Part shown: positions 25,585 to 34,271 of the stretch, piece after piece
Layout of the letters: each line of letters begins with the position of its first letter
Numbering within the stretch: position 1 is the stretch's first letter
NCBI GenBank assembly: GCA_902628965.1
Contig: CACOPB010000001.1
Location: 142,491 to 206,490 of the forward strand
Direction of reading: 5' to 3'
From: an uncultured Pelagibacteraceae bacterium
Lineage (GTDB): Bacteria > Pseudomonadota > Alphaproteobacteria > Pelagibacterales > Pelagibacteraceae
DNA length: 64,000 nt
Program-made: the position numbers and the translations under genes
The notes under the pieces: model-generated
The model's input: only the letters and a program-made list of their open reading frames with translations
Databases searched by the model: none
Told to the model about the DNA's origin: nothing

Positions 25585-27315
25585 ATGAATTTAGAAAATT
25601 TAAATAACTTAGTCGAATTATTTGCTAATCAAGCAAATAAACAAAATAAAAAAGATATTTTTTTAGAATGGCTAAACCCAACCAATAAAAAAACGTATAC
25701 ATGGGAACAAACCGAAAAGAATATTTTAAAATTATCAAAAGTCATTAAAGAAAATATAAAAGAAGGCGATAGATGTCTTTTAGTTTCAGAAAACAGACCC
25801 GAGTGGTTTGTTTCTGATTTAGCCATTATGGTAGCTGGTGGAATTACAGTTCCGGCATATACAACTTACACTGAAGATGATTATAAGTACTTGATAGAAG
25901 ATTGTGAGCCTAGCTTAGTTGTTGTTTCAAATAATGAAATGTTAAAGAAATTAAATAATTCAATTAATGAAAAAGACTTTATAAAAAAAGTTATTACCTT
26001 GGATGAAAAAGCTAAGGTGATAAATAGTTTAAATGTAATTAACAAAGAAAAATATTTAGATTTTAATTCAATTCTAAAAAATAATTTATTACTAGAAGAT
26101 AAAATTGAAAATAATAAATTAAAAAGAAACTCTCCCGCATGTATTATTTATACTTCTGGGACTGGAGGCAATCCAAAAGGAGTAATTTTAAGTCATGGTG
26201 GAATTTTAAATAATCTCGTAGGAGCATGTGAAATTACACAGCCATTATTTACTTCAAGACCAGTATTTTTAACTTGGCTTCCTCTTTCTCATTCTTATGA
26301 ACATTGTGTTCAGTTTTTACAAATTGCTGTTGGAGCAAAAGTTTTTTATGCAGAAAAAATAGAGAAACTTTTAGATAATATATCTGAAGCAAAACCAACA
26401 GTTATGACAGCAGTTCCTAGGTTCTATCAAAACCTTTACAACAAAATAAATATAAATTTAAAAAAACAAACAGGATTTAAAGCAAAATTAATAGAAGCAA
26501 CTCTTCGATTGGGAAGAAAAAAACTATTAAATCAAAAAATGTCATTTTTTGAAAAATTACTCAATTTTATAGTTGATAAATTGGTCAGAAAAAAAATAAA
26601 AAAACAGTTTGGTGGAAATTTAAAAGCTTTTGTCTCAGGTGGTGGTGCTCTAGATAAAGAAATAGGAGAATTTTTAAATGCCATAGGACTACCAACTCTT
26701 CAGGGTTATGGGTTAACGGAAACATCTCCTGTAGTAAGCTGTAATCCAATACATAAAATAAAAGTGGAAACCGTAGGACCTCCGTTTAAAGGGAATGAGG
26801 TTAAAATTGCAGAGGATGGAGAAATTTTAGTTAAAGGTGAAAATGTAATGCTGGGATATTGGAATAAAAAAGAAGAAACTGAACAAGTAATAATTAATGG
26901 ATGGCTTCATACCGGTGATATTGGAGAAATAGATCCAGATGATGGCTATCTAAAAATTACCGATAGAAAAAAAGATATTATTGTAAGTGCTGGAGGAGAT
27001 AATATTTCACCAGCTAAAATAGAAAATATGATTACAAATGAGCCAGAAATTGATCAATGCATGGTTTATGGAGATAAAAAAAATTTTTTAGTTGCTTTAA
27101 TTGTACCTAATAAAGATTTTTTGAACGAAAAAGAAAAAATAAACAAAGTCATTGAAAAAATAAATACAAAATTAACTTTATTGGAAAAAATAAAAAAGTT
27201 TCAATTAATAGATGAAAATTTTTCTATTGAAAACGGTTTAATGACACCGACAATGAAAGTAAAAAGAAAAAAAGTTACTGAAAAGTATAAAAATCAGCTA
27301 GAAAATCTTTATTAA
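25585..27315 (+). CDS. Long-chain acyl-CoA synthetase (AMP-forming)
   Basis: The 576-residue ANL-superfamily enzyme activates fatty acids to acyl-CoA via an acyl-AMP intermediate. The P-loop is YTSGTGGNPKGVILSHGG, the substrate-region motif is LQGYGLTETSPVVSCNP, and the hinge region is GWLHTGDIGEIDPDDGYLKITDRKKDII. It resembles FadD15/FAA1-type synthetases more than E. coli FadD. The start codon follows tRNA-Leu by 7 nt with no obvious Shine-Dalgarno sequence, so its message is probably released by tRNA 3' processing. Confidence 0.92.
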   Translation: MNLENLNNLVELFANQANKQNKKDIFLEWLNPTNKKTYTWEQTEKNILKLSKVIKENIKEGDRCLLVSENRPEWFVSDLAIMVAGGITVPAYTTYTEDDYKYLIEDCEPSLVVVSNNEMLKKLNNSINEKDFIKKVITLDEKAKVINSLNVINKEKYLDFNSILKNNLLLEDKIENNKLKRNSPACIIYTSGTGGNPKGVILSHGGILNNLVGACEITQPLFTSRPVFLTWLPLSHSYEHCVQFLQIAVGAKVFYAEKIEKLLDNISEAKPTVMTAVPRFYQNLYNKININLKKQTGFKAKLIEATLRLGRKKLLNQKMSFFEKLLNFIVDKLVRKKIKKQFGGNLKAFVSGGGALDKEIGEFLNAIGLPTLQGYGLTETSPVVSCNPIHKIKVETVGPPFKGNEVKIAEDGEILVKGENVMLGYWNKKEETEQVIINGWLHTGDIGEIDPDDGYLKITDRKKDIIVSAGGDNISPAKIENMITNEPEIDQCMVYGDKKNFLVALIVPNKDFLNEKEKINKVIEKINTKLTLLEKIKKFQLIDENFSIENGLMTPTMKVKRKKVTEKYKNQLENLY

Positions 27316-27433
27316 GTTATTAAAATAAAGTTGTTTATTTACCGCGTAAACATTAACTAAATTAATTAAAAAAGTTTTATTAAAAATAAAAAATTAAAAA
27401 TATTTTTTTAAAATTTATCTTTTAATTAAAGAA

Positions 27434-27462
27434 TTGACATAACTTATAGAAAAAAATAAAAA
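27434..27462 (+). promoter_or_regulatory. Candidate promoter of the lysine-rich gene
   Basis: A perfect -35 TTGACA (27434-27439) is followed after 17 bp by TAAAAA (27457-27462), a weak -10. Transcription would start near 27469, immediately before the 21-bp palindrome. The region 27316-27433 upstream is AT-rich and shows no other feature. Confidence 0.45.
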
Positions 27463-27471
27463 TATGTTAAC

Positions 27472-27492
27472 AACGAATCAATTTGATTCGTT
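27472..27492. promoter_or_regulatory. 21-bp perfect palindrome (10-1-10), operator or hairpin
   Basis: AACGAATCAA, a central T, then TTGATTCGTT form a perfect inverted repeat with ten base pairs per arm. It sits 23 bp before the ATG of the lysine-rich gene and just after its candidate promoter. This is the position of a repressor operator; as RNA it could form a hairpin only by losing some pairs to the loop. The regulator is unknown. Confidence 0.6.
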
Positions 27493-27515
27493 CAACTTAA
27501 AAAAGGGAGCTAAAG

Positions 27516-27608
27516 ATGCCTAAGAAAAGAAAAAAAGCGGCAAAGAAAACTAAGAAAAAAGCTAAAAAAAAAGCTAAGAAAAAAGCAAAAAAAAGAAGAA
27601 GAAAATAA
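27516..27608 (+). CDS. 30-residue Lys/Arg/Ala-rich basic protein
   Basis: The product has 30 residues: it begins MPKKRKKAAKKTKKKAKK, continues with two more AKKK-type units and ends in RRRK. Apart from Met, Pro and Thr it consists only of Lys, Arg and Ala. The repeated AKKK and AKKT units resemble histone H1 tails and bacterial Hc1/HU-type tails. A clear GGGAG ribosome-binding site lies 6-10 bp before the ATG, a candidate promoter and a palindrome precede it, and a strong terminator follows. These make a real gene likely despite the size. A nucleic-acid-binding role is inferred from composition only. Confidence 0.7.
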   Translation: MPKKRKKAAKKTKKKAKKKAKKKAKKRRRK

Positions 27609-27629
27609 TAACTTAGTATTCTTTACAAA

Positions 27630-27672
27630 AAACGCTTCTCATTACAGTAAGTGTGAGAGGCGTTTTTTTTTT
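27630..27672. terminator. Strong bidirectional terminator between lysine-rich gene and carD
   Basis: AAACGCTTCTCA (27630-27641) pairs with TGAGAGGCGTTT (27654-27665) over 12 positions with one G-T wobble. Ten T residues run from 27663 to 27672, and a run of A before the stem provides U residues for the opposite strand. It serves both convergent genes. Confidence 0.9.
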
Positions 27673-28546
27673 AATCATCAATTGGTTCCTCGTTATCAGA
27701 AATTGGCTCGTCTACAGGTATTTCACTAGTTGGAGTTTTTGCGGTTGTCACTGGTTGGGGCTGACCACCTAAATTTCTTTTTAGCGCTTTATCTAATTTT
27801 TTCTGAGTATCTTCAAGTGAAACATTTAAAACAATCTGAAATTCAGATAAAATTCTTTCATAGGCTTTTTCAAATAATTGTCTTTCACTATAGGACTGAT
27901 CAACCATAAGATCGTCACCTTTATTTAAATCTCTAACTACTTCAGCTAATTCATATATTTTTCCAGAAGATATTTTGGCTTCATATTCTTGTGCTCTTCG
28001 GCTCCACATTGATCTTTTAATTTTTGGTTTACTTTTTAATATTGACATACACTTATTAACTTGGTTGATAGTTGCTAGTGGCCTTAAGTGAGACTGTTTA
28101 TTTACAGGGACCATTCCATTAGCTTTGTCTTTTTCAAATTTGATAACATACGTTTCAACATCAATTCCGCCAATATTAATTTTTTTAAATTCAGTAATTT
28201 GACCCACACCATGTTTTGGATAAACAACATGATCTTTAATTTTGTATTCTCTTTTTTCAGTTTCTTGTTTTTTGACTTTTTTTATTTCTGGCTTTAGTTC
28301 GTTTGTTTTAGAAATACGTAAATTATCTACTTTTTGTTCAGCCGATGTTTCTTTAACTTTAATAATTTTTTTAATCTTAATTGGTTTAGAAACCTTTTTA
28401 GTTATTTTTTTTGTTTTTTTGGAAATTACTTTTTTAACTTTTTTAGCTTTTACAACTTTCTTTTTAGAAACTTTTTTTTTTACTTTTTTATCTTTTTTAC
28501 CTTTAAAGATTTTCTTTAAAATATTTTTCGTACTTATTTTCTTCAT
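27671..28546 (-). CDS. carD: CarD-family regulator with a lysine-rich N-terminal arm
   Basis: CarD/CdnL proteins bind the RNA polymerase beta subunit and stabilise open promoter complexes. The CarD domain begins near residue 101 ([20 protein letters not shown]) and continues with the helical part [14 protein letters not shown]. The first 100 residues are an added arm dominated by Lys, Val and Ile (for example [20 protein letters not shown]), and the last 25 are acidic ([13 protein letters not shown]). Most alphaproteobacterial CarD proteins are near 170 residues and lack this arm. I use the ATG at 28546 (291 residues); ATG 28561 and GTG 28588 are alternatives. All overlap the 3' end of fdxA. 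Confidence 0.85.
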   Translation of the reverse strand: MKKISTKNILKKIFKGKKDKKVKKKVSKKKVVKAKKVKKVISKKTKKITKKVSKPIKIKKIIKVKETSAEQKVDNLRISKTNELKPEIKKVKKQETEKREYKIKDHVVYPKHGVGQITEFKKINIGGIDVETYVIKFEKDKANGMVPVNKQSHLRPLATINQVNKCMSILKSKPKIKRSMWSRRAQEYEAKISSGKIYELAEVVRDLNKGDDLMVDQSYSERQLFEKAYERILSEFQIVLNVSLEDTQKKLDKALKRNLGGQPQPVTTAKTPTSEIPVDEPISDNEEPIDD

Positions 28547-28829
28547 TTGTATATTTTTCATGATCCGGTGGTGGATCTTTTTTCTCACTTATGTTTGGCC
28601 AAATTTCAGAATACTTTGCATTGATCTCTAACCATTTTTCACTACCAGGCTCTGTATCAGCTTTGATGGCGTCTACTGGACATTCTGGCTCGCAAACGCC
28701 ACAATCTATACACTCATCCGGTCTAATTACAAGCATATTTTTTCCTTCGTAAAAGCAATCAACTGGACAAACATCAACGCATGTAGTGTGCTTACACTTG
28801 ATGCATTTGTCATTTACAACGTATGTCAT
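28503..28829 (-). CDS. fdxA: 7Fe-type ferredoxin FdxA
   Basis: FdxA is a small soluble electron carrier with one [3Fe-4S] and one [4Fe-4S] cluster. The cluster motifs are C9-IK-C12 with CVDVCPVDC and [12 protein letters not shown]. The long acidic C-terminus ([17 protein letters not shown]) is typical of the alphaproteobacterial FdxA group. Length is 108 residues. fdxA next to carD is conserved in related bacteria. It overlaps the TerB-like gene by 4 bp (ATGA) and carD by about 44 bp. Confidence 0.95.
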   Translation of the reverse strand: MTYVVNDKCIKCKHTTCVDVCPVDCFYEGKNMLVIRPDECIDCGVCEPECPVDAIKADTEPGSEKWLEINAKYSEIWPNISEKKDPPPDHEKYTNEENKYEKYFKENL

Positions 28830-29239
28830 TCTGAGTTTTCTTTTCTTACTCTTTCTTTAATATCTCCCATAGTTTTGTTGTCAATATAGAGTAAACCCGC
28901 AAGTCGTCTCATCAAATTAGTTTCATATAAATCAGCATCTTTGTTTGAATAAATTATAGACCACAGAGCCTCTACGATTTTAATTTTATCTTGCTCAGGT
29001 AAACCTTTAACCTCTTGAGTAAAATCTAAAATTTGATTTGAGTTTTTTTCAATTATTTTTGCTTCTTTTATAGTTTTAGAAATATTTTCATTTTTTATAC
29101 CAAGCCCATTAAGAGTTTTTTTAATAATTTCCTCCTCTTTATCTGTGTAATTTTCATCTATTTTAGCAGCATGAATTAATAGCGCACAAACTTTTGTAAG
29201 AAAATTATTATTTTTTATTTCTTTTTTTTTAAAAAACAT
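28826..29239 (-). CDS. TerB-like (tellurite resistance B fold) protein
   Basis: The 137-residue, all-helical protein has the TerB-type pattern: an N-terminal [21 protein letters not shown] acidic metal-binding-like helix pair, a middle helix pair, and [27 protein letters not shown] repeating the D-x-D/E arrangement. TerB domains are thought to bind divalent metal; the cellular role is unknown. In many alphaproteobacteria an S4 RNA-binding gene lies between the helicase and fdxA; this gene takes that place here. Confidence 0.75.
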   Translation of the reverse strand: MFFKKKEIKNNNFLTKVCALLIHAAKIDENYTDKEEEIIKKTLNGLGIKNENISKTIKEAKIIEKNSNQILDFTQEVKGLPEQDKIKIVEALWSIIYSNKDADLYETNLMRRLAGLLYIDNKTMGDIKERVRKENSE

Positions 29240-29240
29240 T

Positions 29241-31721
29241 TTAACTTAAGTTTAGATTCTTTAATATTTTAAATGGATTTTCATTTGAGATTTTTTTTGT
29301 AGTAATTTTTTTAAATTTCTTAGTAGGATTATATTTAAAAAAAGTTTCATTTTCTTTATCAAATATTTTATAGTTCATTTTTTGAAGTAGTTTTTTGAAA
29401 TTTTCTTTGTTACATCCTAAAAGATTTAACATTTCTGGGACTAATTTTACTTCAGAATTTTCTTTTGCACTAGAATTTATTATTACTACAAATAATCTTT
29501 CTAAAATATCAATTCTTACAAAAAAATTGTCAAATTTCTCGAAACCACACAAAAGCATAAAATTTCTATTTTTTATTTTTTTATCTTCTAAGAAATTTAA
29601 ACCAAATATAGGTGGTTTTAAATTATGAAATTTTTGATGAAAATTTTTCCATAATAATGTTCGCAAAGATACTGCTTCTGGTTTAATTAATTGATAAAGG
29701 AAAACATGATATCTCCCAAATTTTACTCCAAGGTTTCTAAGAATTTTTCTCTCATTTTGTTCTAGGTTTTTTAGGTATTCAGAAACTTGCTCTCTTTTTA
29801 ATACTCCATTATTTTCATAAAGTTGGTAAGCTAGTGCTTTAATTGATGAATTATTCTCTTTTATATTTTTTAAATCTATTAAACTTTTAAGAACGGTATT
29901 TATTTTTGTATGTATCCATTTGTTAATAAATTCATTTAACCTATGTTTTGTGTTTTGTTCAATAATATCATCAATTATTAAATCAAAATTAGGATTCAAA
30001 TAGTCATTACCTGTTGTTAATTTGGCAATTGGAAAATCATTCCAGTAAATTTTAAAATCTTCATTTAAATTTATTAATCCAGTATCAATTATTGATTGAA
30101 CACGCTTTTGTAATTCTGGACCAATAGTTTGTCTGGCAGCTTTTTTTAAAGATTTAATATCGGTTTCTAAAGCACCTTTTTTAAGATCTAGTTCTAATTT
30201 TAACCCTCTTATCTTTCCAATAAATTGGTTGTCAATTTTAACATCATTATTTTGTAAAATTTCGGTTTTAAATTCCATATCTTGTTTTAAACCTCTAGCG
30301 AGTACACTCGCTCTTTTATCAATAAAAGTTTTTGTAAGTTCTTCATGTAATCTATCTGAAAGTCTATCTTCTAAATATTTAGTTTTTTCTATCCAATAAC
30401 TTTGATTTTCTACCCAATTATTTTTATTCGAAACATATGACCAAGTTCTAACATTTGCAATTCTATTTGATAAAGAATCTACATTTCCATCTAATTTATC
30501 AAGTTTCATGAGCTGTAATCTCATAAAATCTTCAGAAATTAGTCCTTTTTTATTGGTCAAAAATTTAAATACATTTCCAATAACTTCAAAATGATTTCCG
30601 TAAGTTTTTTTTACAAAATCAGGTATTTGACAACATTCCCATAAAAGCATTAAAGTTTCCTTATTAAATTCTTTGTTAAAAATTTTTTGATCTTTCAAAA
30701 AGTATTTTAATGCCTTCTCATCTTCACATTCATGAATTTTTCTTAGCCATTCCACCTGAGGTTTTTCTTCTAAACTTTTAATCAAACTAATTTGGTTGTT
30801 GAAATTAAGATTCGAATTTCTCCAAAACAAGGTTCTAATTTCCTCAAATTTATGATTTTCTAATAATTCTACCTCTTCTGGAGATATTTCTTTACAATCT
30901 CCAGTAATACCGAAACTACCATCGTTGAGGTATCTGCCAGCTCTACCTGCTATTTGACCTATTTCAGATAGATTTAATCTTCTTAATTTTTTTCCATCAA
31001 ATTTCTTAACATTTGAAAAATAAACAAAATCTAAATCCATGTTTATTCCCATCCCAATTGCATCTGTTGCAACTAGGAAATCAACATCTCCAGATTGATA
31101 TAATTCAACTTGAGCATTTCTTGTTTTTGGACTGAGTGATCCCATTACAATAGCGGCACCACCCTTTTGCCTTCTTATTAACTCAGCAATGGCGTAAACC
31201 TCCTCTGCAGAAAACGCAATGATTGCTGTTTTTCTGTCAATTCTAGATATTTTTTTATGACCAGCGTAGGTAAGTTTAGATAGTCTTTCTCTATTTATAA
31301 ATTCAATATCTCCATCTAATTTTGAAATAATATTTTTAATGGTACTTGAGCCCATTAGCATTGTAAGTTTTTCTCCTCTCATATTTAAAAGTCTGTCAGT
31401 AAAAATGTGTCCTCTTTCGTGATCAGAGCACATTTGAATTTCGTCCACACCAACAAACTCTAAATGTTTGTCAATTGGCATAGACTCTACTGTACATAAA
31501 AAATATTTAGCGTTAGATGGAATTATTTTTTCTTCTCCAGTTATAAGTGCAACTTTATCTAAACTTATTTTCTTGATTACTTTGTCGTATACCTCTCTTG
31601 CAAGTAATCTAAGTGGAAATCCAATCATACCACTCTCAAAAGAAAGCATAGTTTCGATAGCAAGATGGGTTTTACCTGTATTGGTAGGACCGAGAACAGC
31701 TGTAATTTTATTTTTAGTCAT
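29241..31721 (-). CDS. SUV3-like DExH-box RNA helicase
   Basis: The 826-residue protein opens with the Walker A loop GPTNTGKTH at residues 11-19, has DEIQ as motif II in FVGVDEIQMCSDHERGH, and motif VI QIAGRAGRY near residue 260. The short N-terminus with motif I at the very start and the SDHERGH stretch are typical of the mitochondrial SUPV3L1/SUV3 family and its alphaproteobacterial relatives. Mitochondrial SUV3 works with PNPase in RNA decay, and pnp is in this window, though 27 kb away. The long C-terminal part is Lys/Asn rich and little conserved. Confidence 0.88.
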   Translation of the reverse strand: MTKNKITAVLGPTNTGKTHLAIETMLSFESGMIGFPLRLLAREVYDKVIKKISLDKVALITGEEKIIPSNAKYFLCTVESMPIDKHLEFVGVDEIQMCSDHERGHIFTDRLLNMRGEKLTMLMGSSTIKNIISKLDGDIEFINRERLSKLTYAGHKKISRIDRKTAIIAFSAEEVYAIAELIRRQKGGAAIVMGSLSPKTRNAQVELYQSGDVDFLVATDAIGMGINMDLDFVYFSNVKKFDGKKLRRLNLSEIGQIAGRAGRYLNDGSFGITGDCKEISPEEVELLENHKFEEIRTLFWRNSNLNFNNQISLIKSLEEKPQVEWLRKIHECEDEKALKYFLKDQKIFNKEFNKETLMLLWECCQIPDFVKKTYGNHFEVIGNVFKFLTNKKGLISEDFMRLQLMKLDKLDGNVDSLSNRIANVRTWSYVSNKNNWVENQSYWIEKTKYLEDRLSDRLHEELTKTFIDKRASVLARGLKQDMEFKTEILQNNDVKIDNQFIGKIRGLKLELDLKKGALETDIKSLKKAARQTIGPELQKRVQSIIDTGLINLNEDFKIYWNDFPIAKLTTGNDYLNPNFDLIIDDIIEQNTKHRLNEFINKWIHTKINTVLKSLIDLKNIKENNSSIKALAYQLYENNGVLKREQVSEYLKNLEQNERKILRNLGVKFGRYHVFLYQLIKPEAVSLRTLLWKNFHQKFHNLKPPIFGLNFLEDKKIKNRNFMLLCGFEKFDNFFVRIDILERLFVVIINSSAKENSEVKLVPEMLNLLGCNKENFKKLLQKMNYKIFDKENETFFKYNPTKKFKKITTKKISNENPFKILKNLNLS

Positions 31722-31889
31722 TTCTATCTTTTGTGTTTCTTTTTTTTTACCTACCAGATATTGTTACTGCTAAAGAACAAAAATAGACTAAAACATGACC
31801 GAATCGGAGGGTAAAAAGTTCTCATTTTCTTTTTAAACTTAGTGAGAATATCATAAATAAGTTTAATCCTATAATAATAAAATAATTTA

Positions 31890-33116
31890 ATGTTAAAAAA
31901 TTTAGTTAAAAATTTAAAGCCATCATCCACACTTTTAATCAATGAGACTTCAAAAAAATTAGAAGATCAAGGTAAAAAAATTTATAAATTTGGTTTCGGA
32001 CAATCACCATTTAAAGTACCTTATGATGTTGTTGAAGAATTAAAAAATAATGCTTATCAAAATAAGTATTTACCTATACAGGGTCTTGAGGAATTGAGAC
32101 AAGCTGTTGCAAGATATTCATCTAAAAAGAAAAATTATAACTACAAAGCGAACAACGTAATAATTGGACCAGGATCTAAAGAACTAATGTTTTTATTACA
32201 TGTGATTTTTGATGGTGAAATTATATTGCCAGCACCTAGTTGGGTTTCATATGCACCACAAGCTATTTTAGGGAGAAATAAAATTCAAATTCTTCAAACA
32301 GAAAGAGAAAACAACTGGTTTCCTACTGGAGAGCAAATTGAGAAAATCATTTTAAAAAATAAAGATAAAAATTATTTATTATTTTTAAATTCACCAAATA
32401 ATCCCTCTGGACAGGTTTGTAACAAACTAGAAGAAATTTCAGAAATTGCCAAAAAATACAATCTTATAATTTTATCAGATGAAATATATTCAGAATTAAC
32501 ATTTTCAAAAAATTTTAAATCTATCACAAGTTATTGTCCTGAAAAAACTATTATAAGTACTGGACTTAGTAAATGGTGTGGTGCGGGGGGATGGAGACTT
32601 GGTTATTTTATAATTCCAGATGAATTGATTAATATAAAAAATATGATCAAAGTATTAGCTAGTGAAACTTTTTCTGCTGTGAGCGCACCTATTCAATATG
32701 CAGCAATCAAAGCTTACGAAAATGATCATTCGAATTATATTTCAAAATCAGTAAATATTTTAAGTGCAGTTGGTAAATATGTTTTTTTAAATTTAAAATC
32801 AAACAAGGTATTGATTAATGAACCTCATGGAGGATTTTATTTAATGCCAGAGTTTTTAAATAACAAATTTAAAACTTCATCAGAAATGTGTAAGGATATA
32901 TTAAATAATACTGGAGTTGCTTTATTACCAGGTTCTGATTTTGGGTTTAATTCAGATAAAATGTTAGCAAGGTTAAGTTTCACAGATTTTGATGGACAAG
33001 AGTTTATGAACAATATTGATGAAACAAAAAAAATTGATGAAAACTTAATTAATAAGTTTGCGCCAAAAGTAGTAGAAGGTGTTAATAAACTAAAAAATTG
33101 GTCAGAAAACTTGTAA
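31890..33116 (+). CDS. Class I/II PLP aminotransferase (aspartate aminotransferase-like)
   Basis: The 408-residue protein is a fold-type I aminotransferase. The PLP lysine lies in STGLSKWCGAGGWRLGY, the substrate/phosphate-binding segments are NSPNNPSGQ and LSDEIYSEL, and the N-terminal GFGQSPFKVP is close to the aspartate/aromatic family. The exact amino acid cannot be fixed from motifs. The C-terminal LARLSFTDFDGQEF segment contains the arginine region that binds the substrate carboxylate. It is followed by the TAXI-TRAP genes but separated by 79 bp. Confidence 0.88.
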   Translation: MLKNLVKNLKPSSTLLINETSKKLEDQGKKIYKFGFGQSPFKVPYDVVEELKNNAYQNKYLPIQGLEELRQAVARYSSKKKNYNYKANNVIIGPGSKELMFLLHVIFDGEIILPAPSWVSYAPQAILGRNKIQILQTERENNWFPTGEQIEKIILKNKDKNYLLFLNSPNNPSGQVCNKLEEISEIAKKYNLIILSDEIYSELTFSKNFKSITSYCPEKTIISTGLSKWCGAGGWRLGYFIIPDELINIKNMIKVLASETFSAVSAPIQYAAIKAYENDHSNYISKSVNILSAVGKYVFLNLKSNKVLINEPHGGFYLMPEFLNNKFKTSSEMCKDILNNTGVALLPGSDFGFNSDKMLARLSFTDFDGQEFMNNIDETKKIDENLINKFAPKVVEGVNKLKNWSENL

Positions 33117-33195
33117 AATCACTCTGTACACCTACGATAATTTTTTGTTAAAATAAAATTATAAAAATAAAGACATATAAATAGAGGGGTAAACA

Positions 33196-34200
33196 ATGAA
33201 AAAAATAATCACATCTATATCAAGTGCTTTACTGATTTTATTTGCATCATTGACTTTGACAACTGTTGCTAAATCAGCTGAGTTCTTTACGATAGGTACG
33301 GGCGGTCCTACAGGAGTATATTTCCAAACAGGGAACGCTATATGTAAAATGCTTCACAAATCAGCAATTAGTGCTGAACATGGTAGAAAAAAAGGTACAG
33401 CTAAAGCTTATAGATGTACTGCTCCATCAACTGGTGGATCTAACTACAATATTGGTCAGATAGCAGCTGGAGAATTCCAATTTGGTGTAGCTCAATCAGA
33501 CTGGCAGTATCATGCTGTTAATGGATCTAGTAAATGGGAAGGAAAACAATTTAGTAATTTAAGAGCAGTTTTCTCAGTTCACAATGAGCCTTTTCAAATT
33601 TGGGCTAGAAAAAAAGCAAAAATTAAAGATTTTGCTGGATTAAAAGGAAAAGTAGTTAACATCGGTAATCCTGGTTCAGGTCAAAGAGGAACTATGGAAG
33701 AATTGATGAAAGCAATGGGTGTTGATAATAGTTTCTTTAAATCAACAACTGAACTCACTTCTTCTGAACAAGTTAAAGCGCTATGCGACGGAAAAATAGA
33801 TGCATTTGGTTATTCTGTTGGATTTCCAAACGGTGCTATGGAACAAGCAGCAACTTGTGCAGCTAAAGCATCTCCAATTAATTTAACAGGCTCTGAAGTT
33901 CAAGGTTTAATTGATGGTGCAGATTATTATGCACAAGCAGTAATACCTAAAGGAACTTATACAGGTCAGAAAAAAGATGCTACAACTTTTGGTGTAAAAG
34001 CGACTGTTGTTACTTCTGCAGATGTTTCTGAAGAGCTTGTTTATTTAGTTACAAAAGCTGTAATGGAAAATTTTGACGATTTCAAAAAACAACATCCAGC
34101 ATTTGGATTCTTGGAAAAGAAAAACATGATTAAAGATGGTTTATCTGCCCCATTACATCCGGGAGCAATAAAATACTATAAAGAAGCTGGGTTAATGTAA
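33196..34200 (+). CDS. TAXI-family TRAP transporter solute-binding protein
   Basis: This periplasmic receptor captures a substrate, usually an organic acid or amino acid, for a sodium-driven TRAP transporter. The 334-residue protein has a signal peptide (about residues 1-28, ending AKSA) and the TAXI pattern FFTIGTGGPTGVYFQTGNAIC, with GVAQSDWQYHA and VVNIGNPGSGQRGTMEEL. A strong ribosome-binding site AGAGGGG precedes the ATG. A terminator lies between it and the permease gene, which suggests many more receptor than permease molecules. Confidence 0.95.
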   Translation: MKKIITSISSALLILFASLTLTTVAKSAEFFTIGTGGPTGVYFQTGNAICKMLHKSAISAEHGRKKGTAKAYRCTAPSTGGSNYNIGQIAAGEFQFGVAQSDWQYHAVNGSSKWEGKQFSNLRAVFSVHNEPFQIWARKKAKIKDFAGLKGKVVNIGNPGSGQRGTMEELMKAMGVDNSFFKSTTELTSSEQVKALCDGKIDAFGYSVGFPNGAMEQAATCAAKASPINLTGSEVQGLIDGADYYAQAVIPKGTYTGQKKDATTFGVKATVVTSADVSEELVYLVTKAVMENFDDFKKQHPAFGFLEKKNMIKDGLSAPLHPGAIKYYKEAGLM

Positions 34201-34218
34201 TCCAATTTTCATTAATTG

Positions 34219-34253
34219 AAAAGGCCTGGTAATTTTTACCGGGCCTTTTTTTT
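34219..34253 (+). terminator. Terminator between TRAP receptor and permease genes
   Basis: AAGGCCTGGTAA (34221-34232) and TTACCGGGCCTT (34236-34247) form a 12-bp stem with one G-T wobble and a TTT loop, followed by eight T residues. It is among the strongest intrinsic terminators in the window. Read-through would supply the permease 25 bp downstream. Confidence 0.9.
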
Positions 34254-34271
34254 ATGGTATGAATAATTTTA

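Noticed and set aside
28826..29239. TerB-like gene as part of a tellurite-resistance or phage-defence ter cluster
   Set aside because: No TerC, TerD or other ter genes are present; neighbours are fdxA and a helicase.
31722..31889. Helicase-aminotransferase spacer as an RNA gene
   Set aside because: Only a weak TTCTCA/TGAGAA pairing is visible and no known structured RNA motif was recognised.
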